Origin: Nitrospirota bacterium
GTDB taxonomy: Bacteria > Nitrospirota > Thermodesulfovibrionia > SZUA-242
DNA length: 34,577 nt
NCBI GenBank assembly: GCA_016212095.1
Contig: JACRHH010000033.1
Span: 1-34,577 of the forward strand
Direction of reading: 5' to 3'
The notes beneath the pieces were generated by a model that was given only the letters and a program-made list of their open reading frames with translations, searched no databases and had not been told where the DNA came from. The stretch's first letter is position 1; each line of letters begins with the position of its first letter. Below are positions 24,168 through 31,492 of the stretch, piece by piece. The position numbers and the translations under genes are program-made.

Positions 24168-24622
24168 CACTATCCGGTCACAGCAACAACAAAGGCTTCA
24201 CCCTGACCGAACTCATGATCACGGTCGCCATTATCGGCATTCTTGCGGGAATTGCCGTGCCGCTTTTTCTTGGCCAGCGCACCAAGGCCGCCCAGACCGA
24301 GGCGATAACCAACCTTGAATCGATCCGCCTGCTTGAAGAACAGTATTTCTCGGAGAATGGAAGCTACCGTCAGGTTGGCGGAGTAGCGACCGACGGAACC
24401 CTCAACTATACGACATCTGGCGGCGCGGTTACGGATGGCGGCATTCAAACATTGCTGCCGAATTTCAGGCCGGGCGTAAACCTGCTGTTCAATTACCAAC
24501 TCTTTGTCGAGACAAGAACCACGGCGGCTGACAGCTTCCGCGCCAGCGCCACCGGCAAGGCAGGCACCATTGTGGAAGGCAACATTTTCTGGATCAACTA
24601 CCGCAACGAGAAGAGCTGGTAG
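24164..24622 (+). CDS. Type IV pilin-like protein
   Basis: A 152-residue prepilin. The short leader is cut between G11 and F12 (KG/FTLTELMITVAIIG), with Glu at mature position 5. The hydrophobic helix is about 12-35, followed by the alpha1 extension RTKAAQTEAITNLESIRLLE and an EQYFSENGSYR segment, common in PilE/PilA-like pilins. There are no cysteines, unlike pilin 1. It starts within the last codon of the HicB-like gene, so its translation is probably coupled to that gene. The rest of the pilus machinery is not in this window. Confidence 0.9.
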   Translation: MTLSGHSNNKGFTLTELMITVAIIGILAGIAVPLFLGQRTKAAQTEAITNLESIRLLEEQYFSENGSYRQVGGVATDGTLNYTTSGGAVTDGGIQTLLPNFRPGVNLLFNYQLFVETRTTAADSFRASATGKAGTIVEGNIFWINYRNEKSW

Positions 24623-24653
24623 GCGATAACTGCAATTCCACATCTGTCGGGTT

Positions 24654-24659
24654 TATAAT
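24654..24659 (+). promoter_or_regulatory. Perfect -10 box beside a start codon
   Basis: TATAAT at 24654-24659 lies 5 bases before ATG 24665, with no Shine-Dalgarno between. If used, the transcript would start on or next to the ATG. No convincing -35 was found, so the promoter is tentative. Confidence 0.4.
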
Positions 24660-24664
24660 GTCTC

Positions 24665-24856
24665 ATGGATAGAGCGCGCAGGAAAGTGATAAGCCTCATC
24701 TTTGCCGATGCCGCCAAGTACACGCTCACGGCTGGAGCAGTCGGAGGCACGATGACAGGCAAGATGTCCACTGCAATGGGGCTGCTTCTTTCTTTTGTAT
24801 TTGTCGTCTTCATTCTGCTTGCCTACTTTATTACGCCGAAAGAAACGGAGGAATGA
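24665..24856 (+). CDS. Small membrane protein (DUF6722-like)
   Basis: A 63-residue protein with a basic start (MDRARRKVI), a segment AAKYTLTAGAVGGTMTGKMS reminiscent of DUF6722-type small membrane proteins, and a hydrophobic span at about 38-57 ending before a charged KETEE tail. Topology is at least one transmembrane helix, and the first half may form a second. Function is unknown. The next tiny gene starts 1 base after its stop, so they form a pair. Confidence 0.6.
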   Translation: MDRARRKVISLIFADAAKYTLTAGAVGGTMTGKMSTAMGLLLSFVFVVFILLAYFITPKETEE

Positions 24857-24857
24857 G

Positions 24858-24956
24858 ATGGAAGGGCTTTATATAATGTTCGGCATTGCTATTCTTGCTG
24901 GAATAGTGTTTTTGTTGGCGTTCAAAATTCAGGATCGACACAAGCACGGCCATTAA
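24858..24956 (+). CDS. 32-residue single-span membrane peptide
   Basis: ATG 24858 with CGGAGG at 24846-24851 encodes 32 residues: a hydrophobic helix (about 4-22, LYIMFGIAILAGIVFLLAF) and a basic, His-rich tail (KIQDRHKHGH). The strong ribosome-binding site and tight spacing after the preceding gene make it credible despite its size. It is probably a partner or subunit of that protein. I know of no function. Confidence 0.6.
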   Translation: MEGLYIMFGIAILAGIVFLLAFKIQDRHKHGH

Positions 24957-25007
24957 TACGGGCATTAACGATAAGGTCAGTGACGACAAATCTGCGTGTT
25001 TATCCCC

Positions 25008-25034
25008 TTCAGTTCCAATCCGGCCTGCCGAAAA
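25008..25034 (+). promoter_or_regulatory. Sigma28 (FliA)-type promoter of the CheW-CheZ gene
   Basis: TTCAGTTC (25008-25015), an 11-base spacer, then GCCGAAAA (25027-25034). Compared with TAAAGTTT-N11-GCCGATAA this matches 5 of 8 and 7 of 8 with exact spacing. The start would be near 25042, about 24 bases before the ATG. FliA control fits a chemotaxis gene that stands apart from other flagellar genes. Confidence 0.6.
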
Positions 25035-25065
25035 GAATCATAGTAAAATCCATGAGGAGAGCCGG

Positions 25066-26292
25066 ATGGAAAGCCAATACATAGGATTCATGCTGGGCGG
25101 ACGCGAGTTTGCCGTCGAAATAATATCGGTGCAGGAAATTATCCGGAACGTGACGCTCACGTCGGTTCCGAAGGCCGAGGAGTATGTCTGCGGTGTCATC
25201 AACCTGCGCGGACGCATACTGCCGGTAGTCGATCTCAAGCGCCGCTTCAACATGCCGGGCGAAGGCGCGACAGACGGCAGCATCATGGTTGTCAACGTAA
25301 ACGGGGCCACCGCCGGAATTCAGGTTGACAGCATCACTGGAGTGATACCGATTCCGTCAGACCGCATCGAGCCGATTACCGAACTTGGCGACAACATGGC
25401 ATCCACCGACATGTGGGGCGTGGCGCGGCTGGACGACAGAATCATTCTGATGCCGGATCTTGCGGCGATTCTGCCTAAGAAGACCCGCAATCAGCATGAA
25501 GCGAGCCTGACCGGCGAGTATCTGCGAAGCGAGATGGATGTTGTCGGCAGGGAGTTGGTTGCAAGGGCCGGCGATGAGCATGGAGCGGAGGACAACCGGA
25601 AGCTTATCGCCGAATTCCAGTCGCTTCTGGCATGTCTTGCCGGAGGCGATCTGCATGGCGCCGAGAAGTCGATCGAGCGGATCACGAGGCTCAGCGACAA
25701 GAAGGTTTACGACGAGGTCGGCACTGTCACGCGTCGTTTGCACGAGTCTTTGAAGGAGTTCCGCAGCGCGCTCGATCCGAGAATAAAGATGATGGCCACT
25801 CAGGACATGCCGGAGGCCGCCGACAGCCTTGAGCATGTCATAGACCTCACTGAGCAGGCCGCTGACAAAACAATGAGCATTGTTGAGGAGGCGATGGCCG
25901 ACAACGAACGCCTTGGCGGATTGGCCGACGACACGTTCGCCGTGATCGATGCGCTTGCGGATTATGGCGTGCCGCCGGACGCGATCGAGAGGCTGAAGTC
26001 GTTCAGGGGCAAACTGAACGCGCATATCGCAAAATCCACGCATGGCTGTAACGAAATACTGCTCTCCCAAGGCTTCCAGGATCTGACCGGCCAGATTATC
26101 AAACGAATAATAAAGCTGGTGCGTGAGCTTGAGGATCAGTTGATACATATAATCAGGAATTTTGGCGTCGAAGTGCAGGAAGAGGAAGCGAAGTCGCCAA
26201 CTGAGGCGGTCATGGATCTCAAGGGGCCGGCAAGCTCAACACGCGTTGATCAGGGCGAAATCGACGACTTGCTCTCATCGTTCGGGTTTTAG
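25066..26292 (+). CDS. CheW-CheZ fusion protein (coupling domain plus CheY-P phosphatase)
   Basis: A 408-residue two-domain chemotaxis protein. Residues 1-138 are a complete CheW, with FMLGGREFAVEIISVQEII, then VCGVINLRGRILPVVDLKRR and a C-terminal strand set. Residues about 150-408 are CheZ-like: long helices, the catalytic QDLTGQ at 338-343 (D339 and Q343 equal to E. coli D143 and Q147), and a C-terminal CheY-binding peptide VDQGEIDDLLSSFGF (394-408). CheW couples CheA to receptors; CheZ dephosphorylates CheY-P. The fusion would hold the phosphatase in the receptor array. ATG 25066 has GAGGAG upstream. No other che or fla genes are in the window. No frameshift is seen, so this is one continuous gene. 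Confidence 0.93.
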   Translation: MESQYIGFMLGGREFAVEIISVQEIIRNVTLTSVPKAEEYVCGVINLRGRILPVVDLKRRFNMPGEGATDGSIMVVNVNGATAGIQVDSITGVIPIPSDRIEPITELGDNMASTDMWGVARLDDRIILMPDLAAILPKKTRNQHEASLTGEYLRSEMDVVGRELVARAGDEHGAEDNRKLIAEFQSLLACLAGGDLHGAEKSIERITRLSDKKVYDEVGTVTRRLHESLKEFRSALDPRIKMMATQDMPEAADSLEHVIDLTEQAADKTMSIVEEAMADNERLGGLADDTFAVIDALADYGVPPDAIERLKSFRGKLNAHIAKSTHGCNEILLSQGFQDLTGQIIKRIIKLVRELEDQLIHIIRNFGVEVQEEEAKSPTEAVMDLKGPASSTRVDQGEIDDLLSSFGF

Positions 26293-26332
26293 CCGCCTGG
26301 CGTTGCCGTTAATATGACCGCACTTGCGGTGT

Positions 26333-26379
26333 ATTATTCGGTTGAATAATTTGACAATGCCGAGCGTTTTCGTTAGCAT
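26333..26379 (+). promoter_or_regulatory. infC promoter with upstream inverted repeat
   Basis: ATTATTC (26333-26339) and GAATAAT (26344-26350) form a 7-bp inverted repeat ending directly at a perfect -35 TTGACA (26351-26356). After 17 bases comes -10 TAGCAT (26374-26379, 4 of 6). The start is predicted near 26386, about 80 bases before the infC start. The repeat could be an operator or the terminator of the preceding gene. Confidence 0.6.
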
Positions 26380-26465
26380 TACGGGAACTATCTTCGGGTT
26401 TCCCGCAGGTTTTCAGCATCGCATTTAATACGGTTCAGCGCCGTCAAGGACGAAAGGGGAAAGAC

Positions 26466-27005
26466 ATCGTTAAGCAGCCAGTCAAGGGTCCGCCTTCCCG
26501 GACAGTCGATTCCACACGCATTAATCATCAGATCCGCTCGAAAGTAATAAGGGTTGTAGCCGATGAGGGCCAGGTCGGGATCATGGATCTTGACACCGCC
26601 ATCAGGCTTGCCAATGAGCGCGATATGGATCTGGTCGAAATAAGCCCTGACGCCAGCCCGCCCGTATGCAAGATCATGGACTACGGGAAGTTCAAGTTTG
26701 AAAAGGGCAAAAAGCTTCGCGAATCGAAGAAAAAGCAGGCCACCGTCAACATCAAGGAAATCAAGATGCGTCCGATGATTGACGACCACGATTACGAATT
26801 CAAGGTTCGTAACATCAGAAAGTTCATCGCGGACGGCGACAAGGTGAAGATCACGATTCGCTTCCGTGGCCGTGAGATGGCCAAGCCCGATCTCGGAATG
26901 AAGGTTCTGAACAGGCTGTCCGAGGAATTGAACGATGTCGCCAAGATAGAGTCCCAGCCGAAGCTGGAAGGCAAGCAGATGATAATGGTTCTGGCCGCCG
27001 TGTAA
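26466..27005 (+). CDS. infC: Translation initiation factor IF-3 (apparent ATC start)
   Basis: IF-3 keeps subunits apart and checks the start codon-initiator tRNA pairing. From ATC 26466 it has 179 residues, normal for the family. The N-domain begins INHQIRSKVIRVVADEGQVG and holds DLVEISPDASPPVCKIMDYG. The linker is Lys-rich, and the C-domain has IKEIKMRPMIDDHDY and VKITIRFRGREMAKP. Between the in-frame stop at 26352 and the internal ATG 26583 there is no ATG, GTG or TTG. AAGGGGA (26454-26460) is correctly spaced for ATC 26466. Rare start codons (AUU in E. coli, AUC in Myxococcus) allow IF-3 to autoregulate. rpmI and rplT do not follow. Confidence 0.95.
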   Translation: MVKQPVKGPPSRTVDSTRINHQIRSKVIRVVADEGQVGIMDLDTAIRLANERDMDLVEISPDASPPVCKIMDYGKFKFEKGKKLRESKKKQATVNIKEIKMRPMIDDHDYEFKVRNIRKFIADGDKVKITIRFRGREMAKPDLGMKVLNRLSEELNDVAKIESQPKLEGKQMIMVLAAV

Positions 27006-27035
27006 ATAGCAGGCCGGATTATTTATATAAATTGT

Positions 27036-27081
27036 TGTAGAGACGCAAAATCTTGCGTCTCTACAAAATCTTGCGTCTCTA
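27036..27081. repeat. Dispersed-type palindrome with a partial tandem copy
   Basis: The arm at 27036-27048 pairs with 27053-27065: a 13-bp perfect stem, loop AATC, core GAGACGCAA/TTGCGTCTC. I recall this TAGAGACGCAAAAT-type palindrome as scattered in many bacterial genomes. A 17-base stretch of it (27047-27063) is repeated directly at 27065-27081. The second copy supplies the stop codon of the minus-strand gene that ends at 27079. The hairpin may serve as terminator for infC and the convergent gene. Confidence 0.75.
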
Positions 27082-28260
27082 ATTTCCGCCCATTGTCTCC
27101 ACGAAATTCCACGCCTTGTTCTTCGTCTGATACAGCGTTATCGCGCCGCCCTTGAGGTCGCCCTTGTCGTCGAACCTGATCTGCGCCGTCACGCCGTTAT
27201 AGTCGGTTGCGGCGAGCGCGGGCATGTATTTTGCCGGTTCGGCTGAATTCGCGCGCGCCATGGCCGAGATCATCACGTTCACCGCATCGTAGCAAAACGG
27301 CGCGTAAAGCTGAATCTGGCCGTATTTGGCGGTGAACTTCTGCGCAAACGCCTTGCCGCCCGGCATCTGCTCAACCGGAATTCCCGGAAGCGAGCAGTAA
27401 GCGCCTTCCGAGGCGTCGCCCGCAAGCTTGATGAACTCCGGCGTGCATCCGCCGTCGCCGGTCAGGAACTTCGCCTTCAGGCCGATTGTGCGAATCTGCT
27501 TCATCATGGGGCCGCCCTGCGCGTCCATGCCGCCGTAAAAAAGAAGATCGGGCTGCTTGCCCTTGATGGATGTGAGAATCGCCATGAAATCGGTCGATTT
27601 ATCTGTTGTGAACTCACGCGCCACAATCGCCGCGCCAGCCGCCTTTGCCGCCTTTGCGAACTCGTCGGCCAAGCCCTGCCCGTATGCCGTGCGGTCGTCG
27701 ATTATCGCGATCTTTTTTGCCCCGGCCTTTTCCACCGCGAACCGGCCAAGCGCGCCGCCCTGCTGAACATCGTTGGCCATCACGCGAAACGCCGTCTTGT
27801 AGCCCTGCTGCGTGTACTTCGGATTGGTGGCAGACGGCGAAATCTGCGGCATTCCGGCGTCGTTGTAAATGCGCGACGCGGGAATGGTCGTGCCGGAATT
27901 AAGGTGTCCGATCACGCCGTGTACCTTCATGTCAACCAGTTTCTGCGCAACGATTGTTCCGTTGCGCGGGTCGGCCTGATCGTCTTCGCTCAGAAGCTCG
28001 AAGCGGGCCTTTTTGCCGCCGATCATGATTCCGGCGGCGTTCGCCTCGTCAACAGCCATGCGCACGCCGTTATCGTTATCCTTGCCCAGATGTGCCTGAG
28101 GCCCGGTGAGCGGGGCAACATGGCCGATCTTCACCACAATCTCCTCCATGGTTTTGCCGCCGGTTTTAACCGCCGGAGCCTCTTTGCCCTTCGAACACGC
28201 GGCGATGCCTGCGACAGCCAGAACCGCAAGACAGAATCCCATATGCTTGAACATCCCCAT
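27079..28260 (-). CDS. Branched-chain amino-acid-type ABC transporter substrate-binding lipoprotein
   Basis: A 393-residue periplasmic binding protein of the LivK/LivJ (type I fold, Peripla_BP_6) family. A lipoprotein signal is present: the hydrophobic core LAVLAVAGIAAC with lipobox I19-A20-A21-C22. Family blocks are VKIGHVAPLTGPQAHLGKDN, HLNSGTTIPASRIYNDAGMP, ISPSATNPKYT and DLLFYGGMDAQGGPMMKQ. The ligand may be an amino acid, amide or urea-type compound. No permease or ATPase genes are adjacent, so it is an orphan here. ATG 28260 has GAGGG upstream. Its stop lies inside the palindromic repeat copy. Confidence 0.92.
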   Translation of the reverse strand: MGMFKHMGFCLAVLAVAGIAACSKGKEAPAVKTGGKTMEEIVVKIGHVAPLTGPQAHLGKDNDNGVRMAVDEANAAGIMIGGKKARFELLSEDDQADPRNGTIVAQKLVDMKVHGVIGHLNSGTTIPASRIYNDAGMPQISPSATNPKYTQQGYKTAFRVMANDVQQGGALGRFAVEKAGAKKIAIIDDRTAYGQGLADEFAKAAKAAGAAIVAREFTTDKSTDFMAILTSIKGKQPDLLFYGGMDAQGGPMMKQIRTIGLKAKFLTGDGGCTPEFIKLAGDASEGAYCSLPGIPVEQMPGGKAFAQKFTAKYGQIQLYAPFCYDAVNVMISAMARANSAEPAKYMPALAATDYNGVTAQIRFDDKGDLKGGAITLYQTKNKAWNFVETMGGN

Positions 28261-28311
28261 GACAATCCCTCGCTTTCAGAAATAAAGGTTTTCTATCGTG
28301 TTTTTCGAGTT

Positions 28312-28317
28312 TATAAT
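28312..28317 (+). promoter_or_regulatory. -10 box for the phosphohexomutase gene
   Basis: A perfect TATAAT at 28312-28317 in the 147-base divergent spacer, oriented toward the phosphohexomutase. No strong -35 is seen (T-rich sequence near 28289). Start predicted near 28324. Confidence 0.4.
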
Positions 28318-28407
28318 ATCTGGAACCACGCAGCACCAAAGGTTATCGCAGGGGCTTGCGGGATGTCAATCAACCATCAAAATCCGCTTGAAGGGAATTA
28401 CTTAACC

Positions 28408-30039
28408 ATGACCGACAGTGTTTATTGTGACGCCGCATCCTGCTGGAAGGCGATTTTGGCCGACCATGCCTCAAACCGCCATCTGCTTGCCGACATCGAG
28501 CGTTTCACGCGCGAAAACCAGTCGCCGGCCACTGTGGTCTTCGGCACGTCCGGCTGGCGCGGCGAGACCGGAACCGACTTCACGTTCCGCAACCTCCGCG
28601 TGGTCACCGCGGCGATAATCGAGATGTTCAGGACTGCCGCGCCCGAAACCCGCGCCGCGCTCGGCGCGTCCGGTTTCGATGAGATTAAACAGCGCGGGGT
28701 GATTGTGGGCCACGACAACCGCTTTCTTGGGCCGGAGTTCGCGCGCGAGGTGATGAGCATGATGCGCGAGGCCGGAATTCGCGTGTTCTACGCGGGCGAG
28801 GCAACCACGCCGGAGCTTTCAGCCGCGATAGACCGCCTTGGCGCGGCCTGTTCCATTAACCTCACGCCGTCGCACAATCCGGCAAACTGGTCAGGTTTCA
28901 AGTTCAACCCGGCGGACGGCGGCCCGGCAGGCTCGGAGATAACCGGCGTGATCGAGTCGATAGCCAACCGCATGATGCCGGACGGCGCTCCGGCTATCGA
29001 GCCAGATTCATTGGAATCGTTCGAAACAATCGATCCGATGGCGCTGTACGAGGATTTTTTGAACAAGCGCGGCACGATTGACCTCGACGGCATTCGGGAT
29101 TTCATCGCCGGAAACGATTGCGTCATCGTTGTCGATCACGTTCACGGCGCAAGCAGAAATCGGCCCGAACGGCTTCTTGGGGCATCGCCGAAGCTTCGCG
29201 CGCTTCGCACCGGAGACGACGTCCTGTTTGGCGGAATCGCGCCGGAGCCGTCGGCCAAAAACATGGCGGCGCTTGTTGACATGCTGCGCGGCGAAAAAAA
29301 CCGTTTCAGGCTTGCCGTATTGATCGACCCGGACGGCGACCGGGTGCGTTTCACCGACGGCGCGCGCGACATATCGATGAACCACTTCGGCGCCATGGCC
29401 CTTCATTATCTGTACAAGCACAAAAACATCGGCGGCGTGCTGGTGAAATCGGTGGCGACATCGAACTTCGGCAACGCCATTGCCGAACGCCTCGGCATTC
29501 CGGTGCGGGAGCGCCCGGTCGGATTTAAAAACTTCCGCCCGTTCATGCTGCCCGATGCGCCGCAGCGCGCCATTGTGAGCTACGAGGAGAGCGACGGAAT
29601 TACCGGATTTAATAACACGCTTGAGAAAGACGCGACGTTCGGACTGCTTCTTGCCATCGAGATGATGGCGGCAACCGGCAAGAACCTGAGCGAGTATCTG
29701 GCCGATATCGAGGCCGAATTCGGCGCGTTCTATCCGGAGCGGGCGGCGATTGTGGTTGACAAGGCCATGGCCGGCCCGGTTCTGCTTGAAAAACTCGCTT
29801 CAATCCGCTCGGAATACACGGTTGGCGCAAGCGTGATAATTGGCGATTCGGCAAAAACAATAACCGACGTGATAACGATGGACGGCACGAAGATTGTGTT
29901 TGATGACGGCTCATGGCTGCTGATCCGCCCGTCGGGAACAGAGCCGAAGGTGCGGTTTTATATCGAAACCCGTTCGCCCGACGAACAGGCTGCGATGATA
30001 GAGACGGCGCGGCGGATGACTCTGGATGCGCTTGGGTGA
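28408..30039 (+). CDS. Alpha-D-phosphohexomutase (phosphoglucomutase/phosphomannomutase family)
   Basis: A 543-residue enzyme that interconverts hexose 1- and 6-phosphates through a phosphoserine. The N-terminal block VVFGTSGWRGE (44-53) is followed by the active-site loop TPSHNP with S155, the magnesium loop DPDGDR (307-312), the sugar-binding EESDG (393-397) and the phosphate-binding RPSGTEPKVRFYIE near the C-terminus. All four domains are present. Glucose versus mannose or glucosamine specificity cannot be decided from these motifs. ATG 28408 is chosen; ATG 28363 in the same frame is an alternative. It is divergent from the binding protein and convergent with the M50 gene. Confidence 0.92.
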   Translation: MTDSVYCDAASCWKAILADHASNRHLLADIERFTRENQSPATVVFGTSGWRGETGTDFTFRNLRVVTAAIIEMFRTAAPETRAALGASGFDEIKQRGVIVGHDNRFLGPEFAREVMSMMREAGIRVFYAGEATTPELSAAIDRLGAACSINLTPSHNPANWSGFKFNPADGGPAGSEITGVIESIANRMMPDGAPAIEPDSLESFETIDPMALYEDFLNKRGTIDLDGIRDFIAGNDCVIVVDHVHGASRNRPERLLGASPKLRALRTGDDVLFGGIAPEPSAKNMAALVDMLRGEKNRFRLAVLIDPDGDRVRFTDGARDISMNHFGAMALHYLYKHKNIGGVLVKSVATSNFGNAIAERLGIPVRERPVGFKNFRPFMLPDAPQRAIVSYEESDGITGFNNTLEKDATFGLLLAIEMMAATGKNLSEYLADIEAEFGAFYPERAAIVVDKAMAGPVLLEKLASIRSEYTVGASVIIGDSAKTITDVITMDGTKIVFDDGSWLLIRPSGTEPKVRFYIETRSPDEQAAMIETARRMTLDALG

Positions 30040-30055
30040 TTTAAAAAATACTCTC

Positions 30056-30904
30056 CTAAAACCCGCTGAACGGCGCGGGCGTAAAGGTGAGCGCGAAGAC
30101 GGCAAGCGATGCCCATCCGACATTGCGCCGCATAGGATCGAGCATGATCCACGGCAGTTCAACCGGCGGATGCTTGCGGCCAAGGATCATGAGCAGCGCA
30201 CCCCATACAGCCCATCCTGGCCAGAAGAAAAATCCGAGCACCAGCAGAACCGGAATCATCAGCTTCGAAATCTTCCCGTGCCGCTCAGGCCCGAAGAGCG
30301 CGTAGCATATGTGGCCGCCGTCGAGCTGGCCCACCGGCAGAAGATTGAGCGTCGTTATAAAAAAGCCTATCCAGCCTGCAAACGCAACCGGATGCAGCAT
30401 CACATCGTGCGTTGCCGGATCCACGCCAAGCACAAGCCATGTGAGAAGCTTGAAAATGAGCGAGTCGCCAAGATAGAACGAATCGGGCGGCGGCGCGCCG
30501 AAAGACAGCGATACCGGCGAATAGTTTAAACCGATAATCGTGGCGGCAATCGACACAACAAAACCGGCCAGCGGCCCGGCTGCGCCGATGTCCATAAGCG
30601 CCCGGCTGTGAATTATCGGCGGGCGCATTCGTATGACCGCGCCGAAGGTTCCAACCAGCGACGGCGCGGGGATGAAGTATGGCAGACTGGCGGGCGTTCC
30701 GTGGCGGCGCGACATGAGGTAATGCCCCATCTCGTGGGTGAGAAGTATCGTCATCAGCGAAACCGAAAACGGAATGCCCTTCACAAGCATACGCGGCGTT
30801 TGCCATGGAACCACTCCCTGCATCATAGCCCCGGCAACCAGCGTGGACAGGCAGGTTGCGATGAAAAGAACAACATGAAGCGGCGTAAGGCGTCCTTCAG
30901 GCAT
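30056..30904 (-). CDS. Site-2 protease-like M50 family membrane metalloprotease
   Basis: A 282-residue polytopic protein. The zinc motif HEMGH is at 57-61 (TILLTHEMGHYLMSRRHGTP), and the second metal motif is NLLPVGQLDGGH, with Asp as the third ligand, both inside hydrophobic segments. About six to seven transmembrane spans are visible. It resembles the short Sre2/plant EGY-like S2P group without a PDZ domain. Substrates are unknown; relatives cleave membrane-anchored regulators. ATG 30904 has AAAGGG upstream, 21 bases after the preceding ORF6N gene, as the last gene of a minus-strand run. Confidence 0.9.
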   Translation of the reverse strand: MPEGRLTPLHVVLFIATCLSTLVAGAMMQGVVPWQTPRMLVKGIPFSVSLMTILLTHEMGHYLMSRRHGTPASLPYFIPAPSLVGTFGAVIRMRPPIIHSRALMDIGAAGPLAGFVVSIAATIIGLNYSPVSLSFGAPPPDSFYLGDSLIFKLLTWLVLGVDPATHDVMLHPVAFAGWIGFFITTLNLLPVGQLDGGHICYALFGPERHGKISKLMIPVLLVLGFFFWPGWAVWGALLMILGRKHPPVELPWIMLDPMRRNVGWASLAVFALTFTPAPFSGF

Positions 30905-30925
30905 GATGTTCAGCCCTTTCAGTTG

Positions 30926-31492
30926 TTAATCGACATCGTTGCCGAATCCGATCTTCCGCTTCTTCTGTTCAGGAGGCGACATGATCTGTCGTATGGCATC
31001 AAACACAACCTTGAACTGTGAATCGTATTTCTTATCCATTTCTGCCAGCTTTTGCGCCAGTTCCTTGTTGGAGGCTATCATTAGACGCAGTCTGACAAAA
31101 GCTCTCATGATGGCAATGTTGACATCTATCGCCCTGTCGCTGTTGAGTATGCCGGACAGCATGGCAACCCCTTGTTCAGTAAAAGCAAATGGCGCTGTGC
31201 GTCGACCGCCATGCCCGGAACTTGAGGTCACAATTTGTGACTTCAAGTTGCCGCCATCCAGAAATGCCATAGACGCATGTTGCAACCTGAAAGCTGCAAC
31301 CTCCGCAGCTTCCTGTTCATTCAACTGAAACATGAAATCGTCCGGAAACCGCCTGGCGTTGCGCTTAACAGCCTGATTTAAAACCTTGGTGAGCACTCCG
31401 TACATCGCTGCCAGGTCTTCGTCAAGCATTACCCTGCACCCACGGAGCAGGTAAATCCTTCGCTCAATCATCTCCGCCGGAAAAAGATTCAT
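30926..31492 (-). CDS. ORF6N-domain protein
   Basis: A 188-residue protein with an N-terminal ORF6N domain: [40 protein letters not shown] and [14 protein letters not shown]. The middle holds [20 protein letters not shown], and the C-terminal helix ([20 protein letters not shown]) may be a coiled coil. ORF6N domains occur in phage antirepressors and in chromosomal DNA-binding proteins of unknown role. ATG 31492 has GGAGG upstream and overlaps the rimO stop (ATGA). Its operon position between rimO and a membrane protease is unusual and suggests a past insertion of a mobile gene. Confidence 0.9.
   Translation of the reverse strand: MNLFPAEMIERRIYLLRGCRVMLDEDLAAMYGVLTKVLNQAVKRNARRFPDDFMFQLNEQEAAEVAAFRLQHASMAFLDGGNLKSQIVTSSSGHGGRRTAPFAFTEQGVAMLSGILNSDRAIDVNIAIMRAFVRLRLMIASNKELAQKLAEMDKKYDSQFKVVFDAIRQIMSPPEQKKRKIGFGNDVD

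Noticed and set aside
26317-26330. Hairpin ACCGC-ACTT-GCGGT after the CheW-CheZ gene as a terminator
   Set aside because: Five base pairs and no T-run; not enough to call, although the position is suitable.
26583-27005. infC starting at ATG 26583
   Set aside because: The start lies inside the conserved N-domain; conserved residues and a Shine-Dalgarno lie upstream.
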